Assembly (NCBI GenBank): GCA_030430075.1
Contig: JAUIGN010000002.1
Location: 124,001-188,000 of the forward strand
DNA length: 64,000 nucleotides
Direction of reading: 5' to 3'
From: a bacterium
Lineage (GTDB): Bacteria; Planctomycetota; Planctomycetia; Pirellulales; Pirellulaceae
Shown: in pieces, positions 47,115 through 56,816 of the stretch
Layout of the letters: each line of letters starts with the position of its first letter
Position numbering within the stretch: the first letter of the stretch is position 1
The notes under the pieces: generated by a model
What the model was told of the DNA's origin: nothing
Databases searched by the model: none
The model's input: only the letters and a program-made list of their open reading frames with translations
Made by a program: the position numbers and the translations under genes

Positions 47115-48491
47115 TTACGTCCAGGCCGGCTCCAGTTCCGCCGACTCGTCTTCCTCGTCGACCGCTCTCCGATTGCGGGCCGCCGCTTCCTGATATTCGC
47201 GATGGGACTCGCTTTCCGCTTCCGGCGAGAAACGAATCAATAGGGCACAGAAGGAACAGCCAACGATGATCGCGCCCAGAATCATCAGCGCGGTCGGCCA
47301 GGCGATGGCCCCCTTGAACAGGAAGCCGGCGGCCACTGCGCCGGCGTTGCCACCGGCCCCCACGATCCCGGCCACGGCGCCTAAGGCACGCTTGTTGATA
47401 AACGGAACGACCGAGAATGTCGCGCCTTCGGACATCTGGACGAACAGGCTGAACAGGATCAGGGCCGGTATCGCCAGAGCCAAGACCGTCATCTGCGAGA
47501 AGAGCATGAGTGCCAACCCCTCACAGAACAACGCCAGGAAGAGGAAGAAGACACGCCCTTTCAAGCCCCACTTGCCGCCAAACGTATCACCGAAGATTCC
47601 TCCCAATGTGCGGGCAAAGAGGTTCATCAGTCCGAACGATGCGGCGGTCATCCCGGCAGCCGCCAGTCCCAGGCCGAAGTAGTCGGCAAAGTAGAGCGCA
47701 GCCACGTTGTTGATCGTCAACTCGATTCCAAAACATGCCCCGTAGATCACAAACAACGCCCAGACCCGAGGATCGGCGCACGCTTCGAGGAAGGCGCCTT
47801 TCGTCTTGTTGCCGGCCGGCATCCGCCCCTGCTCGCGAAGCTCCTTGAAGTTGCCTTCCGGCACATCCTGGGTCAGGAAGTAATAGGCCACGCCCGTCAG
47901 AAAACAGACCAACCCCGCCACGAACATGGCGGCTCGCCAACCGATGGCCTCGCTGAATCCCAACATGACTACGAAGAAGCCGAACAGGGCCGGCATGACC
48001 AACTGTGTCACACCGCCGCCGAGATTGCCCCAACCGGCGGACGTGGCATTGGCGGTGCCAACCACGTTCGGAGCGAACATCACCGACGTGTGATACTGGG
48101 TGATGACAAACGACGCACCAATCGCACCAATCATCAAGCGAAAGATCAGGAACGAGGTGAAGTCATAGGCAAAACCGATTCCCATCACGGGAATCGCCCC
48201 CAGCACCAGGAGCCAGGTGTATGTGATCCGCGGGCCGATGCGATCGCAAAGCCAGCCGATCACGAGCCGAGCGATCACCGTGATGGCCACGGAGGCGATG
48301 ATGCAGGAACCAACCTGTGACTTGGTCAAGTCCAGTTCTTCGCGAACGACCGCCATCAGCGGCGCGATCCCGAACCACGCAAAGAAGCAAAGAAAGAACG
48401 CAAACCACGACATGTGGAATGTACGGATTTGCGGCATGCTCAACTTGAAAAAGTTGCCCCACAAGGAAGTCGCGCGATGCTTGCCGTCCAT
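47115..48491 (-). CDS. NarK-type nitrate/nitrite transporter (MFS)
   Basis: A 458-residue MFS protein with about 12 membrane segments. The ATG at 48491 gives MDGKHRATSLWGNFFKL; the upstream frame is not homologous. Two NarK/NasA signatures are clear: ATSAGWGNLGGGVTQLV and AGIVGAGGNAGAVAAG. RLVIGWLCDRIGPR is the MFS loop 2-3 motif. It should take up nitrate (or exchange nitrate and nitrite) across the inner membrane. The reductase genes of the same pathway start about 0.9 kb away on the opposite strand, so the gap 48492-49400 should carry shared control. The C-terminal tail is acidic (DEEDESAELE). Confidence 0.95.
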   Translation of the reverse strand: MDGKHRATSLWGNFFKLSMPQIRTFHMSWFAFFLCFFAWFGIAPLMAVVREELDLTKSQVGSCIIASVAITVIARLVIGWLCDRIGPRITYTWLLVLGAIPVMGIGFAYDFTSFLIFRLMIGAIGASFVITQYHTSVMFAPNVVGTANATSAGWGNLGGGVTQLVMPALFGFFVVMLGFSEAIGWRAAMFVAGLVCFLTGVAYYFLTQDVPEGNFKELREQGRMPAGNKTKGAFLEACADPRVWALFVIYGACFGIELTINNVAALYFADYFGLGLAAAGMTAASFGLMNLFARTLGGIFGDTFGGKWGLKGRVFFLFLALFCEGLALMLFSQMTVLALAIPALILFSLFVQMSEGATFSVVPFINKRALGAVAGIVGAGGNAGAVAAGFLFKGAIAWPTALMILGAIIVGCSFCALLIRFSPEAESESHREYQEAAARNRRAVDEEDESAELEPAWT

Positions 48492-48575
48492 ACTACGGTT
48501 TCCTCTCCATGTGATCCATGTGACGGGATCGTCGATTGCAACCCGGCCTGCGTCGCCAGTCAGTAAATCGTTTGG

Positions 48576-48610
48576 TTTTCCGCTCGACTTGTTCATTTTC
48601 CGCTCGACTT
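48576..48610. promoter_or_regulatory. 20-bp direct repeat upstream of narK
   Basis: TTTTCCGCTCGACTT occurs at 48576-48590 and again at 48596-48610, a 20-base spacing that is about two helical turns. The pair lies 85-120 bases upstream of the narK start, on its template-facing side, in the divergent gap of the nitrate cluster. The spacing suggests two binding sites for one regulator. No known consensus is matched. Confidence 0.4.
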
Positions 48611-48922
48611 CGGCACGGGAGAGGAGAACCGAAGTGACAACTGCATTGCACGCAACGTCGACAACGCGCTGCAATGTCGCTGCGGTTTGGCTTAGCAAAG
48701 TCCGTGCCAGCGGCTTGGCCGGCAAACATTCGATCTGACCGCGTGCCACCGCCGGCGTTTGCCCGCTTCCGTTTTCGAGGGAAACCTGGCTGTGGGCAAG
48801 AAAACGCCAGACCATTTGCCAAGCCGATCGCGAGCGACCGTCTCACCACACGGCTGCACGATCTGCGGGCCTTTGCTGCTTAAGCATGCAGCAGCATCCG
48901 GCTTCGGCGTGCCCAGCTTGGC

Positions 48923-48945
48923 TGCAATTCGCTTAACGAATTGCA
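48923..48945. promoter_or_regulatory. Perfect 9-bp inverted repeat in the nitrate cluster gap
   Basis: TGCAATTCG (48923-48931) and CGAATTGCA (48937-48945) are exact inverse complements around CTTAA. It lies roughly midway between the divergent narK and iron-sulfur genes. A palindrome of this length may be an operator for a dimeric regulator, or a transcript hairpin; no T-run follows. Confidence 0.45.
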
Positions 48946-49199
48946 AACGATACCAGTCCAATGGTAAGCGTCCCGATCGCACTACGTGGCTCGGCACGTG
49001 GTTTGCGAACGGGGCGTCGAGCATCGATTCCGTTGTTACGGTCGTCCGGGAACTTCGGACACGCCTGGCACACCAGTCGCTTGTTCGCGCTTCACGTTAG
49101 CGTGCGCCGAAGTGGTGCGGGCGGTCGTTGTTCATTTCAATCGGTTTGTGTGTCGCAAACTGTAACGTGTTGCCTGGAGCCGCCGACGCAGCAGGCATG

Positions 49200-49345
49200 G
49201 GAGACCTTCGGTCGGCGGTTTCGGCGGGGTCGGAGACCCGCGCCGAGCAACGGGTCGGAGACCCGCGCCGAGCAACGGGTCGGAGACCTGCGCCGAGCGA
49301 TCGGTCGGAGACCCGCGCCGAGCGATCGGTCGAAGACTCGCGCCC
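49200..49345 (+). repeat. Leader-plus-array repeat family G, locus 4 (about 25-bp units)
   Basis: Leader GGAGACC, CGGTC, GGTTTCGGCGGGGTC and GAGACCCGCGCCGAGC, then about four more units of 25 bases of the form AACGGGTCG-GAGACCCGCGCCGAGC, degrading at the end (GAAGACTCGCGCC). It ends about 55 bases before the start of the iron-sulfur protein gene. Here GACCCG and CGGGTC can pair within each unit to form a small hairpin. The frame of the downstream gene happens to stay open through the array. In the rest of the gap 48492-49400 I see only the two elements listed above. Confidence 0.9.
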
Positions 49346-49400
49346 CGATGTTCCGGTCGTCGATCGGTCATTCCGTCCCAACACGCCGATATGGTCCAGC

Positions 49401-51197
49401 ATGCTTCACGTCCCATCCAATCAAACCTCCCGCTCGCTTGTCGAGATGTTGCTGGCCGAGCAGCAGACGACAGCCGTCGAGAAGTTTTCGCAACTTCACG
49501 AGCGGCCTGGTGCCCCGCTGCAGGCAGAACATTATCGCGACTTGATCCCCGCCACACCGCCCAGCCCTGGCGAGCAATATGCCTTCGAGGTGGATCTGAG
49601 CGCCTGCTCGGGCTGTAAGTCATGCGTTACCGCGTGCCATAACTTGAACGGCCTGGAAGATGAAGAGGTGTGGCGCAGTGTCGGTATGCTTCATGGCGGG
49701 AGCGAAGCGTCGCCGGTGCTGCAGCATGTCACGTCGGCCTGCCATCATTGCGTCGAACCCGCCTGCCTGCACGGTTGTCCCGTCAAGGCCTACGAGAAAG
49801 ACCCACTCACCGGCATCGTCCGCCACCTTGATGATCAGTGCATCGGCTGCCAGTACTGCATCCTGAAATGCCCCTACGACGTTCCCAAGTACAGCCCCTC
49901 AAAAGGAATCGTGCGAAAGTGCGATATGTGCAGCGACCGGTTGGCATCGGCCGAAGCGCCGGCCTGCGTGCAGGCGTGTCCGCATCAGGCAATCCGGATC
50001 ACCGTCGTCTCGCAGCAGGTTGTCGTGGAAGAAAGTGAGGCCAACGTCTTCCTGCCCGGCGCCCCGGAGCCCAGCTACACACTGCCCACAACCGTTTACA
50101 AGAGCGGGCGGGTGTTGCCGCGCAACCTGCTCCCGGCGGACTACTATTCAGCTCGGCCGGCACACAGCCACGTTCCGCTCATCGTGATGCTGGTGTTGAC
50201 CCAGATGTCGGTTGGTGCGTTTGTCGTCGAGCAGCTCATGCAGACCAAACCGTTCCGAGCCCCCCTCGAGAATTCGGAAGTCGGCGCGTCGACCGCCAAC
50301 GTACCGGCAATGCATGCCGTCCTGGCGGAGTTGCCTGCCGATCCGGTGACGCAGATCGCGCTGGGCGGCCTGAGCCCGGCGACACCGGTCAGGCAGGTGC
50401 ACCTGCTCGCGGCCCTCTTACTGGGTTTCCTGGGATTGTTCGCGGCCATCTTTCACCTGGGCAGACCGCACCTCGCCTACCGGTCGTTGATCGGCCTGGC
50501 CAGTTCCTGGTTGAGCCGCGAAATTCTGGCTTTCAATCTTTTCGCAGGCTTTGCTTCGGCCTACGTTGCGGCCGCGTGCGCGTCCAGCGCGGGTTGGAAC
50601 ATCTCGCTGGAATTGGAACAGCGTCTCGGCCTCGCCGCCGCCGCAACCGGCCTGCTCGCCCTGGGCTGCTCGATGATGATCTACATCGACACGCAGCGGG
50701 TCTTCTGGAATCCGTTCTCCACCTTCACCAAATTCCTCGGCACGGCGGCCGTAACGGGGCTTCCCACGGTTCTCGTGATTTCGCTCGTTGCGGCAACCAT
50801 TTCGCCGCAGCTGTCGATCGACGAAGTCCTGCATCGCTACGGCCGCCGACTCTGCCTGGCTCTGGCGGTGGCGGCCTCGATCAAGATGGCATGCGAGGCA
50901 ACCCTCTTCGCGGCTCTGCGGCAGAAGCGGCACACGCCGTTGAAACGGACCGCATTACTGCTCACCGGCGAACTCAGTATGCCGACCCTGGCCCGCTTCT
51001 TCTTCGGCGTCGTCGGCGGCATCGTTCTCCCGTTGATCCTGTTGGGAGAACGGGTGCTGGCGCCGGAGGCCGGTTACCAGCCGCTCTTCGTTGGAACCAT
51101 TGCCCTGCTCGTCCTGGGACTCTGCCTGCTAGGCGAACTACTGGAACGCTACCTGTACTTTACCGCAGTCGTGGCACCCAAAATGCCCGGCAACTAA
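49401..51197 (+). CDS. DmsB-DmsC-like iron-sulfur and membrane anchor fusion of the nitrate cluster
   Basis: A 598-residue protein with start at ATG 49401 (upstream open frame runs through repeat DNA). The N-terminal half has four cysteine clusters for [4Fe-4S] centres: [39 protein letters not shown] and CDMCSDRL...ACVQACPH, as in DmsB/NrfC/FdhB proteins. From ~residue 245 to the end there are about eight membrane segments of the DmsC/YnfH anchor type ([34 protein letters not shown]). Quinol-oxidising anchors of this kind pass electrons to a molybdoenzyme. The NasA-type gene follows 43 bases later, so nitrate reduction here may be fed by menaquinol rather than by ferredoxin or NADH. Confidence 0.88.
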   Translation: MLHVPSNQTSRSLVEMLLAEQQTTAVEKFSQLHERPGAPLQAEHYRDLIPATPPSPGEQYAFEVDLSACSGCKSCVTACHNLNGLEDEEVWRSVGMLHGGSEASPVLQHVTSACHHCVEPACLHGCPVKAYEKDPLTGIVRHLDDQCIGCQYCILKCPYDVPKYSPSKGIVRKCDMCSDRLASAEAPACVQACPHQAIRITVVSQQVVVEESEANVFLPGAPEPSYTLPTTVYKSGRVLPRNLLPADYYSARPAHSHVPLIVMLVLTQMSVGAFVVEQLMQTKPFRAPLENSEVGASTANVPAMHAVLAELPADPVTQIALGGLSPATPVRQVHLLAALLLGFLGLFAAIFHLGRPHLAYRSLIGLASSWLSREILAFNLFAGFASAYVAAACASSAGWNISLELEQRLGLAAAATGLLALGCSMMIYIDTQRVFWNPFSTFTKFLGTAAVTGLPTVLVISLVAATISPQLSIDEVLHRYGRRLCLALAVAASIKMACEATLFAALRQKRHTPLKRTALLLTGELSMPTLARFFFGVVGGIVLPLILLGERVLAPEAGYQPLFVGTIALLVLGLCLLGELLERYLYFTAVVAPKMPGN

Positions 51198-51240
51198 CGC
51201 CGGCCGACCTGCCGCCACGACGTACGTCACGGATACCACC

Positions 51241-53472
51241 ATGATCCAATCCAACCCACCCGAGCCGCGGACGCTGCCACGCCTCGTCCAGCGCACCGGT
51301 CCGTTGACGAGCGAGCTGCTGCTGAAGCCGGGTCCGTTCGGGTTGGGGAAAGTCCCCGCGAACCTCGAGCCGGACGCCACCACCGCGATGACGTGCGGCT
51401 ATTGCTCCACGGGCTGCAGTTTGACGCTCCACCTTCAGCGTGGCGAGGCGGTGAACCTCACTCCCAACAGCGATTATCCGGTCAACGCCGGTATGGCCTG
51501 CCCGAAAGGCTGGGAAGCACTCCGTGTTCTGGACGCTCCCGACCGCGCGACCACGCCCCTTCTCCGCAACGCCCGCGGTAAGCTGGTGCCCGTCGACTGG
51601 GAAACGGCCATGGAAACGTTCTGCCGACGATTCAAGGTGATCCAAGCGGCGCACGGGAACGATGCGGTGGCTTTTCTCAGCACCGGACAGATTCCGACCG
51701 AAGAAATGGCGCTCCTCGGTTCCCTGGCAAAGTTCGGCATGGGCATCCGGCACGGCGACGGCAACACGCGTCAATGCATGGCGACGGCGGCCGTCGCCTA
51801 CAAACAGGCCTTCGGCTTCGACGCGCCCCCTTACACGCTGGACGACTTCGAATCGTCCGACGTGATCGTGTTGATCGGTTCCAATCTGTGCCTGGCCCAT
51901 CCGATCATGTGGCAGCGGGTGTGCCGAAACCCGCATCGGCCGGAAGTCGTGGTCATTGATCCGCGCACCACCGAGACCGCCATGTGTGCGACCCAGCATC
52001 TGGCAATCACCCCCAAGTCCGATCTGACCCTGCTCTACGGGCTGGCGCACCTGCTGATCAAGCACGAGTGGATCGACGGCGACTACATTGCCGACCATAC
52101 GCGGGACTTCGCATCGTTTGCGTCCTTTGTCACCGAGTTCACCCCCGAGCGCGTGCACACGGAAAGTGGCATCTCCCCGGAACGACTCGAACACCTGGCA
52201 GCGACGATTCACCGGGGCGAACGCGTCTCCTTCTGGTGGACCATGGGCGTCAACCAGAGTTACGAAGGGGTTCGGACCGCGCAGGCCATCATCAATCTCG
52301 CCCTGATGACCGGAAACATCGGCCGGCCCGGGACCGGCGCCAACTCGATCACCGGCCAATGCAACGCGATGGGTTCGCGCCTGTTCAGCAACACGACCGG
52401 GCTGCTCGGGGGCCGCGATTTCCAGCGGGCCGAGGACCGGCAGCACGTGGCCCAACTGCTGGGGATCCCGGAAGACCGCATCCCCAGCCAGGACAGCTGG
52501 CCCTACCACAAGATCATCGAGGGCATCCTCCAGGACAAGATTAGAGGGTTGTGGGTGATCGCCACCAACCCGGCCCACTCGTGGATCAACCAGGAAGCCT
52601 GCCATGACATCCTTCGCCGGCTCGACTTCCTCGTCGTACAAGACATGTACCGCAGCTCGGAAACCGCGTCCCGCGCCGACCTGGTGTTGCCGGCGGCCGG
52701 CTGGGGCGAAAAGGAAGGCACATTCGTCAATTCCGAACGCCGTATCGGCTTGATCAAGAAGGTCGCCAAGGCACCCGGGCAGGCGTTGTCCGACTTCTCG
52801 ATCTTCAAGCTGGTTGCCCACTACTGGGGCTGCGCTGAGATGTTCCAGGACTGGTCCGACCCGGAAGCCGTGTTCCAGATCCTCAAGCGGCTATCACGCG
52901 GCCAACCATGCGACATCACGGGAATCCGCGATTACCGGATGCTGCACGAGCATGGCGGCATCCAGTGGCCATGCAGCGAAGGGATGACGGCCGAACTGGG
53001 ACGGCAAGCACCGGCGGCCGAACGGCGCCTTTTCGAGGATGGCACGTTCTACCACGGCGATGGGAAAGCAAGATTCCTGTTCGAATCGCCTCGGGCGATG
53101 CCCGAACCACCCAACAACCGGTTCCCCTACCATCTTCTCACCGGTCGCGGCACCGCCTCGCAATGGCATACGCAGACCCGCACACGTAATTCGGCCACGC
53201 TCCGGACCCTCTATCCTGCGGACGTCTATGTCGAGCTGAATCCTGCCGACGCAGCGTGCGAAGGCGTCGCGCCGAACCAATGGGTGATCGTCGAGTCCCA
53301 ACGGGGACGGATTCGAGCCAAGGCATTCGTCACACGCGGCGTACGCCCTGGACAGGTCTTCATTCCCATGCACTACGACACAACCAACAAACTGACCCAT
53401 GCCCAATTCGATCCCTACTCGCATCAGCCCTCCTACAAGGACTGCGCCGTGCGGATCCGCCTGGAACCGTAG
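51241..53472 (+). CDS. nasA: Assimilatory nitrate reductase catalytic subunit (NasA/NarB type)
   Basis: A 743-residue molybdopterin oxidoreductase. The N-terminal [4Fe-4S] motif is [10 protein letters not shown] with the fourth Cys in [38 protein letters not shown] text ([20 protein letters not shown]) and [16 protein letters not shown] are typical of the NarB/NasA group, as are [14 protein letters not shown] and [18 protein letters not shown]. The molybdopterin-dinucleotide C-domain is present ([25 protein letters not shown]). The C-terminal [2Fe-2S] extension of some NasA proteins is absent. It has no Tat signal, so it is cytoplasmic. It lies between the iron-sulfur/membrane protein gene and the nitrite reductase gene. 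Confidence 0.93.
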   Translation: MIQSNPPEPRTLPRLVQRTGPLTSELLLKPGPFGLGKVPANLEPDATTAMTCGYCSTGCSLTLHLQRGEAVNLTPNSDYPVNAGMACPKGWEALRVLDAPDRATTPLLRNARGKLVPVDWETAMETFCRRFKVIQAAHGNDAVAFLSTGQIPTEEMALLGSLAKFGMGIRHGDGNTRQCMATAAVAYKQAFGFDAPPYTLDDFESSDVIVLIGSNLCLAHPIMWQRVCRNPHRPEVVVIDPRTTETAMCATQHLAITPKSDLTLLYGLAHLLIKHEWIDGDYIADHTRDFASFASFVTEFTPERVHTESGISPERLEHLAATIHRGERVSFWWTMGVNQSYEGVRTAQAIINLALMTGNIGRPGTGANSITGQCNAMGSRLFSNTTGLLGGRDFQRAEDRQHVAQLLGIPEDRIPSQDSWPYHKIIEGILQDKIRGLWVIATNPAHSWINQEACHDILRRLDFLVVQDMYRSSETASRADLVLPAAGWGEKEGTFVNSERRIGLIKKVAKAPGQALSDFSIFKLVAHYWGCAEMFQDWSDPEAVFQILKRLSRGQPCDITGIRDYRMLHEHGGIQWPCSEGMTAELGRQAPAAERRLFEDGTFYHGDGKARFLFESPRAMPEPPNNRFPYHLLTGRGTASQWHTQTRTRNSATLRTLYPADVYVELNPADAACEGVAPNQWVIVESQRGRIRAKAFVTRGVRPGQVFIPMHYDTTNKLTHAQFDPYSHQPSYKDCAVRIRLEP

Positions 53473-53637
53473 CGCGGTGAGAGATCACGCGGTTCGCCTT
53501 CCGCTCCACGCAAGTCTTCACCCGTTACCGAAAACATGGCAACAGCAATCGCAATGACAGATCCACTGCCGCTCGTTGGGCCGTACGGGGCGGACGCCGG
53601 CGCCGTGCCGTCAGGTCATCACTAGACAGGAATATTC

Positions 53638-56600
53638 ATGATTACCAAGAAGACGGAGACCATTGTTGTCATCGGCAATGGAATGGTCGGCCATCGCTTC
53701 TGTGAGAAGCTGGTGGAATTTGACGAGTCACGTCACTATCGAATCGTGACGTTTTGCGAGGAACCGCGAGCGGCGTATGACCGGGTCGGCTTGACGTCCT
53801 TCTTCGCCCATCGGGACGCGGAAAAACTGATGCTGGCGAATCTGGACTGGTATCGCCGCAACGGCATCGAGATTCACATCGGGGATCGTGCGAACCGTAT
53901 CGATCGCGAGCAAGCCGTTGTGCATTCCGAGCAAGGACAGTCCATCAAGTACGACCACGTCGTGCTGGCCACCGGGTCGTATCCCTTCGTCCCGCCGATC
54001 AACGGCGTCAAGCTGCGGGGCGTCTTTGTCTACCGGACGATTGCGGACCTGCAGCGAATCATCGAATACGGCAAAGACGTGAAACGGGCGGCCGTCATCG
54101 GAGGCGGACTGCTCGGCTTGGAAGCGGCCAAAGCAGCCTACGACCTGGGCTTGGAAACCCACGTAATCGAGTTTGCTCCGCGGCTGATGCCGCGCCAAGT
54201 CGACGAGGTGGGGTCGCGGCTGCTCGTCCGCGAGATCGAGAGCCTGGGCGTGCAAGTGCACCTCAACAAGGCGACCAAGGAAATCGCCGGCAATGGGCGG
54301 GTCGAGCGGATGGTGTTTGGCGACGGCGACACCCTGGACATTGACATGATTATCATTTCGGCCGGCATCCGGCCACGCGACGAGTTGGCCCGCGACTGCG
54401 GGCTCGACGTGGGCGAGCGTGGCGGGGTTACCGTGGACGATGCCCTGCAGACCTCGGATCCCAGGATCTTCGCGATCGGGGACGTCGCCCTGCACGGCAG
54501 CATGATCTACGGGCTCGTCGCACCCGGGTATGAAATGGCCGAAATCGTCGCCGGGAATTTCTGCGACCGGCCGATGTCATTCTCGGCCAGCGACATGTCC
54601 ACCAAGCTGAAACTGATGGGCGTCGACGTGGCGAGCTTCGGTGATTACGAGGCGGGCCCCGAACGGGCTCGGCCGCTGGTCTTCGAAGATCCATTCGGAG
54701 GCGTCTACAAGAAGCTGCTCTTCAACCGCGAGGGAACGCGGTTGTTGGGCGGCATTCTGGTCGGCGATGCGAATGACTACGGCGTTCTCTCAGCACTCGC
54801 CAAGAACGACACCCCCCTGCCCTGCCAGCCCGGCGAACTGATCGTGGGCCAGGGCGGCAGCCCGTCGCTGGGCGCCGATGCCATGACCGACGATGCACAA
54901 GTCTGCTCCTGCAACAATGTCACCAAGGGCAGCATCCGCGCCGCGATTCGTGGTGGTGACCTCACGACGATCGGCGACCTGAAAGCCTGCACCCAAGCGG
55001 GGACCGGGTGCGGAGGATGCCTGCCCTTGGTGACTGATTTACTGAACGCGGAATTGGCCGCCAGCGGAAAGGAAGTCAACACCGATCTGTGCGAACATTT
55101 CGCCCACACCCGGCAAGAACTGTTCGAGATTGTGCAGGTCAAACAGCTCCGCACCTTCGACGAACTGCTGGAGCACCACGGCCAAGGTGACGGGTGCGAG
55201 ATCTGCAAACCGGCAGTCGCCTCGATTCTGGCAAGCCTCTGGAACGAACAGATCACCGATCCGGCGCATCAGACGCTGCAGGACACCAATGACCGTTTCC
55301 TGGCCAACATGCAGCGCGGCGGACTGTACTCGGTCGTGCCCCGCGTGCCCGGCGGAGAGATCACGCCGGAGAAATTGATGACCCTGGGCCGGGTCGCCAA
55401 ACGATTCGGCCTGTACACCAAGATCACCGGCGGGCAACGCGTCGATCTGTTCGGGGCCCAAGTTCAACAACTGCCCGAGATCTGGGAGGAATTGGTCAAC
55501 GCCGGCTTCGAAAGCGGTCACGCCTACGGCAAGTCGCTACGCACCGTCAAGAGCTGCGTGGGGACCACATGGTGCCGATACGGCGTGCAGGATTCTGTGG
55601 GCTTCGCAATCCGGCTCGAACAGCGCTACCGGGGCGTTCGCTCGCCGCACAAACTGAAAATGGGAGTCTCCGGCTGCGTCCGCGAGTGCGCCGAAGCGCA
55701 ATGCAAGGACGTCGGCCTGGTCGCCACCGAGAACGGCTACAACCTCTATGTCGGTGGCAACGGCGGCGCCAACCCGCGGCATGCCGAACTGCTGGCGACC
55801 GACATCGATGAAGCCACCGCCATCAAGTACATCGACCGCTTCCTGATCTACTACATTCGCACCGCCGACAAGCTGACCCGGACTGCGGTCTGGATCGAAA
55901 AGCTGGAGGGGGGAGTCGAGCGATTGAAAGAAGTCGTCATCGACGATCGGCTGGGCCTCTGCCAGGAACTGGAAAGCCAAATGCAGTTCCTGGTCGACAC
56001 CTACCGGTGCGAATGGAAACAAGTCGTCGATGACCCCGAGAAGCGCAGGCTGTTCCGACAATTCGTCAATACCGAAGAGACCGAGCCGGGAATCGAATTC
56101 GTTACGGAACGCGAGCAGCAGCGGCCGGCGGATTGGCCGCCGGACGTCGTGCCGATCACAGAGCTGCGAGCAACCCGACCGGGACCGGACCGGGGTCGGC
56201 GAACACCGCGGCAAAGCACGCCGGAAGCGGCCAACCGCTACGCAAAACGCTGGGTCGATGTGGGCAGAACGAGCGACTTTCCTGAGAACGGCGGCGCCGC
56301 CATCAAGTACGGCAAAGTACAAATCGCCGTCTTCAACTTTACCAGTCGAGGAGAATGGTATGCCTGTCAGAACATGTGTCCTCACAAGAAAGCCTTTGTG
56401 CTCTCTCGCGGCATTGTCGGAAATACCGGGGAGGCCCCCAAGGTCTCCTGTCCATTGCACAAGAAACCCTTCTCACTGCAAACCGGCGAAAGCCTGTCGG
56501 GCGAAGAATTCGCCGTGAAGGTGTTCCCGGTCAAAGTCGAGGCAGACCACGTGCTCCTCGAATTGCCGCCGGAGCCGCAACTGAACGCGCTGCTCGCCAC

Positions 56601-56721
56601 GGATCTTCACTGTGTTTCCGCCTGCGATGTGTCCGCCCGCGATGCAGACGCGGCAGGCGCGGCCGGAGACGCGCGAGCCGGCAGCGACCTGACATCAGAG
56701 GAATCGTCATGTCGCGTATGA
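53638..56721 (+). CDS. nirB: Nitrite reductase, NirB-NirD fusion
   Basis: A 1027-residue protein. Residues ~1-320 are a FAD/NAD(P) disulfide-oxidoreductase-type module (TIVVIGNGMVGHRFCEKL, YDHVVLATGSYPFVPP, AAVIGGGLLGLEAAKAA). A BFD-like [2Fe-2S] domain follows (CSCNNVTKGSIRAAI, GTGCGGCLP), then a second partial Cys motif (DGCEICKP). The siroheme/[4Fe-4S] site has SCVGTTWC (C-x5-C) and GVSGCVRECAEAQC (C-x3-C). The C-terminal ~110 residues form a NirD-type Rieske-like domain (CQNMCPHKKAF, CPLHKKPF; CxH and CxxH), so large and small subunits are joined. Its tail (~970-1027) is Ala-rich and low-complexity. It should reduce nitrite to ammonium with NAD(P)H in the cytoplasm. A sequence ACAGGA precedes the start. 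Confidence 0.94.
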   Translation: MITKKTETIVVIGNGMVGHRFCEKLVEFDESRHYRIVTFCEEPRAAYDRVGLTSFFAHRDAEKLMLANLDWYRRNGIEIHIGDRANRIDREQAVVHSEQGQSIKYDHVVLATGSYPFVPPINGVKLRGVFVYRTIADLQRIIEYGKDVKRAAVIGGGLLGLEAAKAAYDLGLETHVIEFAPRLMPRQVDEVGSRLLVREIESLGVQVHLNKATKEIAGNGRVERMVFGDGDTLDIDMIIISAGIRPRDELARDCGLDVGERGGVTVDDALQTSDPRIFAIGDVALHGSMIYGLVAPGYEMAEIVAGNFCDRPMSFSASDMSTKLKLMGVDVASFGDYEAGPERARPLVFEDPFGGVYKKLLFNREGTRLLGGILVGDANDYGVLSALAKNDTPLPCQPGELIVGQGGSPSLGADAMTDDAQVCSCNNVTKGSIRAAIRGGDLTTIGDLKACTQAGTGCGGCLPLVTDLLNAELAASGKEVNTDLCEHFAHTRQELFEIVQVKQLRTFDELLEHHGQGDGCEICKPAVASILASLWNEQITDPAHQTLQDTNDRFLANMQRGGLYSVVPRVPGGEITPEKLMTLGRVAKRFGLYTKITGGQRVDLFGAQVQQLPEIWEELVNAGFESGHAYGKSLRTVKSCVGTTWCRYGVQDSVGFAIRLEQRYRGVRSPHKLKMGVSGCVRECAEAQCKDVGLVATENGYNLYVGGNGGANPRHAELLATDIDEATAIKYIDRFLIYYIRTADKLTRTAVWIEKLEGGVERLKEVVIDDRLGLCQELESQMQFLVDTYRCEWKQVVDDPEKRRLFRQFVNTEETEPGIEFVTEREQQRPADWPPDVVPITELRATRPGPDRGRRTPRQSTPEAANRYAKRWVDVGRTSDFPENGGAAIKYGKVQIAVFNFTSRGEWYACQNMCPHKKAFVLSRGIVGNTGEAPKVSCPLHKKPFSLQTGESLSGEEFAVKVFPVKVEADHVLLELPPEPQLNALLATDLHCVSACDVSARDADAAGAAGDARAGSDLTSEESSCRV

Positions 56722-56816
56722 CCTGCGGGGAGGCGGGCATCACAGGTCTGCACGACGTCGGGCTTGCTGCGCATTCCGTTGTCGGCTGGGATGATCGGGC
56801 ATCTCGCCGGCAAGGG

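Noticed and set aside
49128..49400. N-terminal extension of the iron-sulfur protein through the repeat array
   Set aside because: The translated array (SETRAEQ-type text) appears at the other repeat loci too and is not part of any DmsB-like protein; ATG 49401 fits the family.
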